In this document: piece by piece, positions 1-7,211 of the stretch
How the letters are laid out: the number at the start of each line of letters is the position of its first letter
Numbering within the stretch: the first letter of the stretch is position 1
Origin: Gammaproteobacteria bacterium
Lineage (GTDB): Bacteria; Pseudomonadota; Gammaproteobacteria; Eutrophobiales; Eutrophobiaceae
NCBI GenBank assembly: GCA_018676275.1
Contig: JABHFC010000260.1
Span: 1-9,295, forward strand
Reading direction: 5' to 3'
DNA length: 9,295 bases
Position numbers and translations under genes: made by a program
Notes under the pieces: model-generated
Database searches by the model: none
Told to the model about the DNA's origin: nothing
The model's input: only the letters and a program-made list of their open reading frames with translations

Positions 1-824
1 TTCCCTGCCAGGAAGAAGAAGTGCTGGAATCAAAAGAAGAGGGCATAACACTGATCAATGCAGCGATGCTACAGTCTGTGACGGACAATGGCGATCAGGG
101 TTTGCTGCTGAACTGTATCAAGATTGAGTTTATAAAAGGTGATGAACGCGGACAGTTTTCACTATCAGAGATTAAAGGTAGCGAATTCACTTTGGAAGCA
201 GACAGTATCGTTTCATCCATAGGACAGGATCCTGATCTGAACGAATTGGGAAAGATGCTGGAAAGCAATGGCAGCCTGATAAAGATTAATGATAAGCAAG
301 AAACCAGCATTGACGGTGTCTTTGCCGGCGGTGATGCAGCCAGTATGGAACGATTCGTCACTCATGCATTTGGTATGGGTAAAGATGTTGCCAGGGAAAT
401 TGATAACTACTTACACCCCGACACGCCGCAAGATAATAAAAAGAGAATAAACCGCTACCTGCAGGAAGAACGTACAGCACAAAGCAGGGATTCGGCGATG
501 GATGTGAACATGGAAGTCATCAATACTTATTATTACGATCATCTTGCGAGAGAAAATCAGGAAATAGTATCCGTTGCGGAACGATTAACTAATTTTAATG
601 AGACACAATTAAATTTTTCCATCGAAGCAGCCTTGAAAGAAGTGGATCGTTGTTTCAGTTGTGGCAACTGTATTTTTTGTGATAACTGTGTCTATTACTG
701 CCCGGATATGGCCATTACCAAAACCGAGCAAGGTTACGAAGTGAATGATGATTTTTGTAAAGGTTGTGGTTTGTGCGTTAGCGAATGTCCTACCGGTTCA
801 ATAAAAATGTTTGAGGACAAGTGA
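1..824 (+). CDS. GltD-like FAD/NAD(P) oxidoreductase fused to a C-terminal ferredoxin domain (5' partial)
   Basis: Partial gene: the frame is open to the left edge (first whole codon at position 3). The GTG at 21 lies inside a charged segment (CQEEEV) typical of the middle of GltD-like flavoproteins, so it is not the start. The visible part ends the flavin fold with GVFAGGDA (315-338) followed by RFVTHAFGMGK, the usual C-terminal FAD-contact region of glutamate-synthase small-subunit relatives. A linker of about 90 residues leads to a ferredoxin domain with ten cysteines: six in CFSCGNCIFCDNC...CP (from 651) and four in CKGCGLC...CP (ending at 788). These could hold two [4Fe-4S] clusters, with an additional CxxC pair ahead of the first. 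It overlaps porA by one base. Family knowledge suggests it carries electrons between NAD(P)H and the 2-oxoacid oxidoreductase encoded next to it, acting as a PorD-like subunit in the cytoplasm. The direction of electron flow cannot be told from sequence. It is not a true glutamate synthase subunit, because its neighbours are porAB. Confidence 0.88.
   Translation, partial: PCQEEEVLESKEEGITLINAAMLQSVTDNGDQGLLLNCIKIEFIKGDERGQFSLSEIKGSEFTLEADSIVSSIGQDPDLNELGKMLESNGSLIKINDKQETSIDGVFAGGDAASMERFVTHAFGMGKDVAREIDNYLHPDTPQDNKKRINRYLQEERTAQSRDSAMDVNMEVINTYYYDHLARENQEIVSVAERLTNFNETQLNFSIEAALKEVDRCFSCGNCIFCDNCVYYCPDMAITKTEQGYEVNDDFCKGCGLCVSECPTGSIKMFEDK
813..816 (+). promoter_or_regulatory. Ribosome binding site deciding the porA start
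   Basis: GAGG lies 7 bases before the ATG at 824 and only 4 bases before the in-frame GTG at 821. The spacing favours ATG 824, which also forms a TGATG stop/start overlap with the upstream gene, a sign of translational coupling. Confidence 0.6.
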
Positions 825-1984
825 TGGACGATAAAAACCAGCGCATGTTACTTAGTGGCAACCATGCAGTGGCATGGGGTGCAAGATTATGTCGCCCACA
901 GGTATGTCCGGTTTATCCAATTACACCGCAGACACCTATCCTCGAAAAAATTACCGAGTTTGTTACAGCGGGTGAGATGCAGGCAGAAATAATTACGCCG
1001 GAATCAGAACATTCTGCCATGGCTGCAAGCATAGCAGCGGCTATGACAGGCACCAGGGTATTTACCGCAACTTCATCACAGGGCTTGTTACTGATGCATG
1101 AGTTATTGCATTGGGCAGCCGGTGTTCGTTCATCCATTGTCATGTTCAATGTAAACAGGACGATTGCATCGCCATGGGGTTTCTGGCCGGATCAGACTGA
1201 TAGTATGGCGCAACGAGATACCGGCTGGATACAGATCTATACCGAATCAGGACAGGAGTCGCTGGATGCGGTGATCCAGGCATTCAAGCTGGCAGAGCAG
1301 GTTAAACTTCCAACCATGATCAATCATGATGCTTTTTATGTATCCCACGCTGTTGAAGCAGTCGAAGTACCAAGCCAGCAAAGTGTTGATGATTTTCTGC
1401 CGGCGATAAATGTCGAGAATCGACTTGATCCAGAAATTGGTCAATCTGTTGGCAGTAACGCCATGCAGGAAACCTATCGGAGAGCACGACAGGATCTTGG
1501 TGATGCCATGGATGATGTATTACATGCCAAAATCGAAATCAGCCATGAATGGGAAAAGATATGTGGTCGAGATCAACACGGCGGCATAGTAGAACGTTAC
1601 CGTTGTGAAGAGGCGGAACTTGTCATAGTCACACTGGGTAGCATGTGCGGCACTGTACGTGAAGCCATCGATGTTATGCGTGACCAGGGACGCGCAGTTG
1701 GGCTTCTTAAGGTGAAACTGTTCAGACCATTTCCAATTACCATGGTACGTGAAGCCCTGCATGGTGTTCCTGATGTGCTGGTACTGGATCGTAATTTTTC
1801 ACCGGGCCTGGGCGGAGTACTGCATCAGGAACTACGTTCCGCACTTTATGGAATGGAAAAAGCGCCAAATATTTATGGCTACCTGGCTGGTGCCGGTGGT
1901 GTAAATGTATCACCAGAAAAAATTATCGAATATGCTGATACCATTGAAGATGCAGTTCCTTCATCAGAATCAATCTGGATATAG
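824..1984 (+). CDS. porA: Pyruvate:ferredoxin oxidoreductase alpha subunit (PorA-like)
   Basis: 386 residues from ATG 824, close to the usual length of stand-alone PorA subunits (about 390). With PorB it would catalyse reversible CoA-dependent oxidative decarboxylation of a 2-oxoacid, with electrons going to ferredoxin or a similar carrier. The N-terminal domain carries YPITPQTP (residues 31-38; Thr34 matches the substrate-contacting Thr of PFOR), TPESEHSAM, and TSSQGLLLMHE. NVNRTIASPW follows, and its Arg112 lies where the PFOR substrate-carboxylate arginine sits. The C-terminal transketolase-like domain (about 255-350) contains LVIVTLGS and KLFRPFP. The RPFP form is more typical of pyruvate than of 2-oxoglutarate enzymes, so pyruvate is my preferred substrate, but this is inference; other 2-oxoacids remain possible. 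The gene is the middle member of a three-gene operon and precedes porB by 9 bases. An alternative GTG start at 821 would add one residue. Confidence 0.93.
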   Translation: MDDKNQRMLLSGNHAVAWGARLCRPQVCPVYPITPQTPILEKITEFVTAGEMQAEIITPESEHSAMAASIAAAMTGTRVFTATSSQGLLLMHELLHWAAGVRSSIVMFNVNRTIASPWGFWPDQTDSMAQRDTGWIQIYTESGQESLDAVIQAFKLAEQVKLPTMINHDAFYVSHAVEAVEVPSQQSVDDFLPAINVENRLDPEIGQSVGSNAMQETYRRARQDLGDAMDDVLHAKIEISHEWEKICGRDQHGGIVERYRCEEAELVIVTLGSMCGTVREAIDVMRDQGRAVGLLKVKLFRPFPITMVREALHGVPDVLVLDRNFSPGLGGVLHQELRSALYGMEKAPNIYGYLAGAGGVNVSPEKIIEYADTIEDAVPSSESIWI

Positions 1985-1993
1985 AGAACGCTT

Positions 1994-2872
1994 ATGGACT
2001 TTGTAAACTTTAAAGAATCCAATGCCTTCATGTCAGGTCATGTCGCCTGCCCCGGCTGTGTCGAAGCCTTGTCGATGCGCGTAATTTTAAATAAGGTTGG
2101 GCCAAATGCAGTTGCAGTTGTGCCGCCATCCTGTACAGCCGTAATTTGTGGACCTCATCCGAATAGTGCCATCGGTATACCTGTGTACCACACGTCGTTG
2201 GAATCCAGTGGCGCATCCGCCAGTGGGGTTAGACGTGCGCTTAATGCCCAGGGTAAAAATGATACTACGGTGCTGGTTATGGCCGGTGATGGAGGTACTT
2301 ATGATATCGGTTTTCAGGCCTTGTCCTCTGCAGTGGAACGCAATGAAGATATTCTTTATATCTGTTTTGACAATGAAGGTTATATGAATACCGGTGGGCA
2401 AAAGAGCGCATCAACGCCATTACATGCCGCCACAGGATCAACCCCTGCAGGGAAAGTCAGTAAAAAGAAAAATATTATTGAAATGCTGGCAGCGCAGGAA
2501 ATCCCTTATGTCGCTACTGCCAGTCCCGGTCATCTCGAAGATATGGCAAACAAAGTCGAGAAAGCAATGGCGATAAAAGGCATGCGATTCATTGCGGTTA
2601 ATATTCCCTGTTTGCCCGGTTGGGGTCTGGAAGATAACCAGGGTATTACTTCATCGAGACTGGCTGTTGAATGTGGCATGTTCCCGCTCTACGAAGTGGA
2701 AAATGGATATAAATACACCTTGAACTGGAAAAACAAGGACAACTCAGTTGACGAATACCTGAAGATGCAAAAACGTTATCGCCATCTTACAGAAGAAGCA
2801 ATTAATGAAATTCAGGTATCCATTGATGCCGATTGGGAGCGATTGTTAAAAAAGGTCAGGGCTTCAGAATAG
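1994..2872 (+). CDS. porB: Pyruvate:ferredoxin oxidoreductase beta subunit, thiamine diphosphate binding (PorB-like)
   Basis: 292 residues, normal for PorB. This subunit holds thiamine diphosphate and one [4Fe-4S] cluster and carries out decarboxylation and electron transfer. The ThDP motif begins at GDGG (residues 98-101) and ends at DNEGYMNTGGQ (126-136), the form seen in pyruvate-type beta subunits. Likely cluster ligands are Cys19 and Cys22 (CPGC), Cys47 or Cys52 (PSCTAVIC), and Cys206 in NIPCLPGWG, which fits the PorB pattern of CxxC plus two distant cysteines. The ATG at 1994 lies 9 bases after the porA stop, with a weak GAGAA ribosome site 5 bases ahead. It is the last gene of the operon; the next gene starts 195 bases on and is unrelated. 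The gamma subunit of four-subunit PORs is not seen downstream, so if present it lies upstream of the window. Confidence 0.94.
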   Translation: MDFVNFKESNAFMSGHVACPGCVEALSMRVILNKVGPNAVAVVPPSCTAVICGPHPNSAIGIPVYHTSLESSGASASGVRRALNAQGKNDTTVLVMAGDGGTYDIGFQALSSAVERNEDILYICFDNEGYMNTGGQKSASTPLHAATGSTPAGKVSKKKNIIEMLAAQEIPYVATASPGHLEDMANKVEKAMAIKGMRFIAVNIPCLPGWGLEDNQGITSSRLAVECGMFPLYEVENGYKYTLNWKNKDNSVDEYLKMQKRYRHLTEEAINEIQVSIDADWERLLKKVRASE

Positions 2873-3055
2873 TTTGTTTAGCTAAGCTGACGCAGACTAT
2901 CATCGTATAGTCGAATAATTATCTGATATGGAAAAGGGCAAAGAACCTAATAAGTAATATTGTATGTATAAAATCCCTCTGTTATATAGTAATTGACATT
3001 AAGCTTGTTAGCTTCTCATTTATTAACTGAGTGCCTGGGAAACAGGACATAGCAT

Positions 3056-3062
3056 AGGGTGA
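3056..3062 (+). promoter_or_regulatory. Ribosome binding site deciding the start of the VOC protein gene
   Basis: AGGGTGA ends 5 bases before ATG 3068 (the AGGG core ends 8 bases before it). It overlaps the alternative in-frame GTG at 3059, which has no well-placed ribosome site of its own. The ATG is therefore preferred. Confidence 0.5.
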
Positions 3063-3067
3063 CCCAC

Positions 3068-4579
3068 ATGTTAAAAGTTCAGCAAAGTATTATTCAAATA
3101 CAATCTATCCTGCAAAAGAGCAAGCTGAATTACTCAAGTCTTGTTGTCGGAATCTTATCCATTATTTTTTTATTTCCATCAGCATCACAATCAGAAAGTA
3201 TCAGTCGTCCGTTTCAGGAATTTGGTATCACGGATAACAACATTTTTTTATATTACGAAGACTATGACGCCGCAATAAAATTCTACGATGAAACACTGGG
3301 TTTTAAACCGGTGCTGACTATTGATACTGCGCGGATGTATCATATTGCGAATAACTCTTATGTGACAGCGGTAAGAGGCCAGGCTGAAAAACATAATTTG
3401 AGCTCGAATAAACCTGTGACATTCGCACTTGTAACAGATGAACTGGATGTCTGGCGTTGTTATCTGCTTAAGAATAATGTCACGATTTTATCTGACGTTA
3501 AAATGGAAGAAGCTTCGATGCAACAGGGCTTTGTTGCACTGGATCCCGGTGGTTACTATCTGAATTTTCTTCAGTTCAAGCCGCATCGAAAAAACAGGAA
3601 ATTAATGAGTAGCTTAAACGATTTGAAATCTGTTTATGTCAATCCACAAGGGACTCGTTGTGGTGAACAAAAATTGGGAGTCAAGGCAACGATAGCCAGT
3701 TTTTATTATAAAGATCCAAAGTCTATACATAAGCTGTATAAAAAAGAATTAGGATTTAAAACGGTAGTAAAAGAAAAGCACGCCACAATATATAAAACAT
3801 CTCCGTCAGGTTTTTTTCGCGTAGTTGATGGTGCGCACGGCTTCCATAAACCAATCGATGATCAAGCACTTAAGAAAGGCGCTATGATGTCTTTCTTCAC
3901 TAATGACACAGTGGAAGGCTGGTTTGATTTTATTCGAAAGCGTAAAGATGTTGAGTTACGTTTGCCGAAAATGTCAGATCGGGAAGAACTGAAGGCCTTC
4001 GCCTTTAACGACTATGAAGGTTATTCTATAGAATTTGATTATTTCCCGGAAGCAAAAATCAATATGGATCTGCGTAAATCTATAAAAGATAACGCAGACC
4101 TTCAATTGGAAGTTGGTCAAAATCATTATTCCTCCAAGAAGCCATGGCGTGGGTCAAACAAAGAAGAAAAAATGTTTTTTACCCTGGGGATGATGAATGC
4201 CTATGCTGAATCTGTGCGTCACAAGGCAAAAATACTTGGGTTGGGTGAACCGTTAACGGCGGAAGAAACGGATGATTTGTATGAGTATGCAAAAATGATC
4301 GCTGAGAGCAATAAGGTCAAGATCTATCGGGAAAAAGAATTGCTTGTGACAGACTTATTCCCGGCGTCTATCACGAAAGATAGACATGTCATTCTCATCT
4401 ATATTGATGATACTCTGGACAAGTATCTGAAGATCAAGGCAGATAAAGAAAAGCTTGTAAAAACCGGGAAATATATAGGTGAGGCCAGAAAAAATATTGC
4501 CCGCCGGTTTGGAAAACTACTAAGTTACAAAAATGATGTTGTCGAAGAGAAACTTCGGAAAAAATTGAATTCCGAGTAG
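3068..4579 (+). CDS. Exported protein with two degenerate VOC domains and an unknown C-terminal region
   Basis: 503 residues from ATG 3068; GTG 3059 would add three. The N-terminus has a long polar stretch with lysines at 17 and 19, a hydrophobic core at about 25-37 (LVVGILSIIFLFP), and SASQS before Glu43. It reads as a signal peptide with an unusually long n-region, or an uncleaved anchor, placing the rest outside the inner membrane. Two vicinal-oxygen-chelate (glyoxalase/bleomycin-resistance/extradiol dioxygenase) folds follow, at about 54-170 and 204-326; each has a KFYDETLGF- or KLYKKELGF-like helix and ends near a GYxxxF strand. By eye, the first has lost all three metal-ligand positions and the second keeps only Glu322 (GYSIEF). 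Residues 357-503 are a lysine/glutamate-rich, largely helical-looking region that I do not recognise. The gene has no operon partner. The fold assignment is good, but no reaction can be named; ligand binding or a structural role is possible. Confidence 0.78.
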   Translation: MLKVQQSIIQIQSILQKSKLNYSSLVVGILSIIFLFPSASQSESISRPFQEFGITDNNIFLYYEDYDAAIKFYDETLGFKPVLTIDTARMYHIANNSYVTAVRGQAEKHNLSSNKPVTFALVTDELDVWRCYLLKNNVTILSDVKMEEASMQQGFVALDPGGYYLNFLQFKPHRKNRKLMSSLNDLKSVYVNPQGTRCGEQKLGVKATIASFYYKDPKSIHKLYKKELGFKTVVKEKHATIYKTSPSGFFRVVDGAHGFHKPIDDQALKKGAMMSFFTNDTVEGWFDFIRKRKDVELRLPKMSDREELKAFAFNDYEGYSIEFDYFPEAKINMDLRKSIKDNADLQLEVGQNHYSSKKPWRGSNKEEKMFFTLGMMNAYAESVRHKAKILGLGEPLTAEETDDLYEYAKMIAESNKVKIYREKELLVTDLFPASITKDRHVILIYIDDTLDKYLKIKADKEKLVKTGKYIGEARKNIARRFGKLLSYKNDVVEEKLRKKLNSE

Positions 4580-4818
4580 TGTTTTCCGATCACGTCAGAT
4601 CTTTTAATTTGGCTGGAGAGTCATTTCATTTTCCTGCAACATAAATCTTGACTAGCACTTAATGTGAGCTACCATCATAGTGTATTAGCAGTAAATATTA
4701 TTGTGTAGGGGATCTATAATTGTATTTACTTCAACTTCAATAACGTAATACATACTAAATAGCATTCAGTACCCTTGGTCCACGAGGAATAGGCTTTCCG
4801 GATAAACGCAAAGTCTTC

Positions 4819-4823
4819 AGGAG
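4819..4823 (+). promoter_or_regulatory. Ribosome binding site of the PAS/HD-GYP gene
   Basis: AGGAG lies 11 bases before ATG 4835, a slightly long but workable spacing. It supports that ATG as the start; the predicted protein then begins with a short polar tail directly before the first PAS domain. Confidence 0.6.
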
Positions 4824-4834
4824 ATAGTTAATTA

Positions 4835-7132
4835 ATGGATAACTCATCATCTCAGAAATCTAAATCGCCCTTAAAGCAGAAAGTGCTGGATTCTCATTCC
4901 GACCTTTTAAGCAAATACGCGAACGACATTATTCTGCTAACTGACAATGATTGGCAAATATTAAAAGTTAATGATAAAGCTCTGAGTGTCTATCAGTACG
5001 ATATAAGCGAAATTGTCGGAATGCTTGTTACTAAACTTGAAAAAATTGATGAAAGGAATGAGGAAGTTGAGCTTGATTTCTCATTTAAAAATGGTTTTCT
5101 TTATGAAGCTGTGCATATAAAAAAGGATGGTACTACTTTTCCTGTAGAAATAAGTTTGCGTACTATGAGAGTAGAAGGTGTCAGGTATAAACAGCTAATT
5201 GTTCGAGATATTACAGAAAGAAAAATAAAAGAAAAAGAGTTGCGTCAATATGAAAATATTGTATCCGCTTCCAAAGATATGATGGCTATTCTGGATACGG
5301 AGTATAGATATCTAGCTATCAATAATAAATATATGCAGGCCTTTAATAAGCAAGCAAATGAAATAATCGGTCATACATTATCCGATTTGTTTGGAGAAAA
5401 AGTGTTTAGTGAAGCAATAAAACATCGTGTTGATGCCTGTCTGACAGGTGAAGAGGTCAGGTATCAGAACTGGTTTGACTTTCCAGGAACCGGGAAACGC
5501 TATCTGGATGTGCATAACGTACCTTACTATGATGAAAACGAGCAACTGAGTGGTTATGTGGTAAATGCGCGAGATATAAGCGACTTCAAGCTAGCCGAAG
5601 AAAAATTACAGCAGAATGAAGAAAAATATCGCGAATTGGTTGAAGATACAAATGTCATGTCATGGGAGGCAGACATTGTAACGGCGCAGTTTACCTATAT
5701 GTCTCCTCAAGCAGAAAAACTAACAGGGTTTAGATCTGAAGAATGGTGCCAGGAAGGCTTCTGGGAACAGCGGATTTATTTTGAAGATAGAGATGGGGCT
5801 CTACGTTTTTGTAAGGAAAGTGTGGCAAGAGGTGAGGATCACTCATTTGAATATCGCATGGTCAAGGCAGATGGTGGACTAATTTGGATTGGTGACAATG
5901 TAAAGATTGTATACGATGAAAAAGGCACAGCAATAAAACTTCGCGGAGTAATGATAGACATTACTGATAGGAAAGAGGTCGAAGAAGAACTGGATAAAAC
6001 AGCTCTTGCGGTGGAGGTATTAAGATCGTGTAGTTCAGCGATGATACGTGCCGAATCTGAGTTGGAATTGGTGCAGCATATTTGTGATGCAGTTACGTCT
6101 ATCGATGGGTATACATATGCTTGGTTTGGATATGCCGAAAATGATGATATTAAAAGCGTGAGTCCAGTTGCACAGAGTGGTTTCGATAGCGAACAGTTCG
6201 CTAGTGCAAAATTCACCTGGGATGATTCGCCCAATGGCTGTAGTCCTACTGGAGAGGCGATAAAAAGCAGAGAGTATGTAGTTAGCCAGGATATCTTGAA
6301 TGATCCATCGTGCGCATATGCACGTGACGTTGCTTTGGACAAGGGGTTTAAGTCATTAATCGCTTTGCCTTTGAAACTGGGGGATGAGTCATCAATTGGC
6401 GTACTGGAAATCTATTCTGATAAATTGGAAATATTTACTGAAGATGCAATATCCTTGCTTCAGCAGTTGGCGAATGATTTAACTTTTGGTATTAAAGCAC
6501 TACGTACGACCGCTCAAAAAAATGAATACTCGGAGCAGTTAGCTGGCTCACTGACAGAAACCATTGAGACAATTGCATTAACGGTTGAAATGCGTGACCC
6601 CTATACCTCCGGTCATATGCGGCGTGTAGCAGCATTGTGTGTTGCTATAGCAGAAAAAATGGGATTGCCAGAAAATGAGATAAGTGGAATAGAATTATGT
6701 GCCAGTATTCACGATCTGGGGAAAATTTATATCCCCTCAGAGATTCTAAATCGCCCAGGGAAATTGACAGCAGCAGAATTCGATATCATTAAGACTCACA
6801 GCCAGGTTGGTTATGACATAGTTAAAGGCATCAAACTACCCTGGCCGGTAGCAGACATGATTTTACAGCATCACGAAAAGCTCGATGGAAGCGGTTATCC
6901 ACAGGGCTTGCAGGGTGATGAAATTTGCCAGGGCGCAAAAATTATTATTGTGGCGGATATAGTTGAGGCGATTAGTTCACATCGACCGTATCGTCCTGCG
7001 CTCGGAATTGAAGTCGGAATTGAGCATATTAAGAAATCTAAAGGGGTTCAGTACGCGTCGGAAGTAGTCGATGCCTGTATAGAAGTTTTTGAAATGGATA
7101 ATTTTGAATTCGCAGACGATAAAAGAGCTTAA
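4835..7132 (+). CDS. PAS-PAS-PAS-GAF-HD-GYP sensor, predicted cyclic-di-GMP phosphodiesterase
   Basis: 765 residues with no membrane segment, so probably a cytoplasmic sensor. Three PAS domains lie at about 22-128, 139-250 and 261-380, each ending in a DIT/DIS-type PAC signature (RDITERK, RDISDFK, IDITDRK). A GAF domain follows at about 405-550, with the SPTGEAI and SLIALPL signatures. The C-terminal HD-GYP domain (about 575-745) is complete by eye: His594 in SGHMRRV, His626-Asp627 in HDLGK, His655 in KTHSQVG, His679-His680, and DGSGYP at 684-689. ADIVEAISSHRPYRP after it is the usual HD-GYP tail. Proteins of this class hydrolyse cyclic-di-GMP and usually favour motility or dispersal over biofilm. 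No GGDEF or EAL domain is present. The PAS and GAF ligands cannot be told from sequence; no haem- or flavin-binding signature was identified. The gene stands alone and is convergent with the acylase gene, 79 bases away. A perfect TATAAT (4715-4720) lies upstream but lacks a partner -35. Confidence 0.93.
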   Translation: MDNSSSQKSKSPLKQKVLDSHSDLLSKYANDIILLTDNDWQILKVNDKALSVYQYDISEIVGMLVTKLEKIDERNEEVELDFSFKNGFLYEAVHIKKDGTTFPVEISLRTMRVEGVRYKQLIVRDITERKIKEKELRQYENIVSASKDMMAILDTEYRYLAINNKYMQAFNKQANEIIGHTLSDLFGEKVFSEAIKHRVDACLTGEEVRYQNWFDFPGTGKRYLDVHNVPYYDENEQLSGYVVNARDISDFKLAEEKLQQNEEKYRELVEDTNVMSWEADIVTAQFTYMSPQAEKLTGFRSEEWCQEGFWEQRIYFEDRDGALRFCKESVARGEDHSFEYRMVKADGGLIWIGDNVKIVYDEKGTAIKLRGVMIDITDRKEVEEELDKTALAVEVLRSCSSAMIRAESELELVQHICDAVTSIDGYTYAWFGYAENDDIKSVSPVAQSGFDSEQFASAKFTWDDSPNGCSPTGEAIKSREYVVSQDILNDPSCAYARDVALDKGFKSLIALPLKLGDESSIGVLEIYSDKLEIFTEDAISLLQQLANDLTFGIKALRTTAQKNEYSEQLAGSLTETIETIALTVEMRDPYTSGHMRRVAALCVAIAEKMGLPENEISGIELCASIHDLGKIYIPSEILNRPGKLTAAEFDIIKTHSQVGYDIVKGIKLPWPVADMILQHHEKLDGSGYPQGLQGDEICQGAKIIIVADIVEAISSHRPYRPALGIEVGIEHIKKSKGVQYASEVVDACIEVFEMDNFEFADDKRA

Positions 7133-7211
7133 TAAATAATCAGGCAAAAGTCTTATTAACACGATATTTATTATCTGGCACTTACTCTTTAAAAAAAAAC
7201 AAGCGACCTTT

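Noticed and set aside
21..824. GTG at 21 as the start of the first gene
   Set aside because: The frame is open upstream and the GTG falls within a conserved-looking internal stretch of a GltD-like flavoprotein; the gene is cut by the window edge.
2087..2401. Antisense open frame within porB
   Set aside because: Shadow of a strongly conserved coding region; no independent support.
2895..2912. Inverted repeat GACTAT-N6-ATAGTC after porB as a terminator
   Set aside because: The stem is only 6 bp and AT-rich, and no T tract follows (GAATAATT), so an intrinsic terminator is not supported.
2993..2998. Perfect TTGACA box upstream of the VOC gene
   Set aside because: No acceptable -10 box at 16-18 bases; the best TATAAT-like hexamers are 20-22 bases away with 4/6 matches. 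A promoter in this gap is likely, but I cannot place it.
4588..4605. GATC-N6-GATC followed by TTTT after the VOC gene as a terminator
   Set aside because: A four-base stem is too weak and is expected by chance.
4664..4682. TGTGA half-site (AATGTGAGCTACCATCAT) as a CRP-type operator
   Set aside because: Only one half matches the TGTGA-N6-TCACA pattern.
4715..4720. Perfect TATAAT upstream of the PAS/HD-GYP gene
   Set aside because: No -35-like hexamer at the proper spacing and no extended -10 TG; in AT-rich intergenic DNA such a hexamer alone is weak evidence.
5839..6342. 167-residue open frame on the - strand within the HD-GYP gene
   Set aside because: It is the antisense shadow of the GAF/PAS coding region, with serine-rich low-information content and no ribosome site or homology that I can see.
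7191..7199. Run of nine A (nine T on the - strand) between the convergent genes as a terminator of the acylase gene
   Set aside because: The only nearby inverted repeats are 3-5 bp (for example GAAGT-ATA-ACTTC at 7223-7235, over 20 bases away), so no convincing hairpin precedes the T tract.
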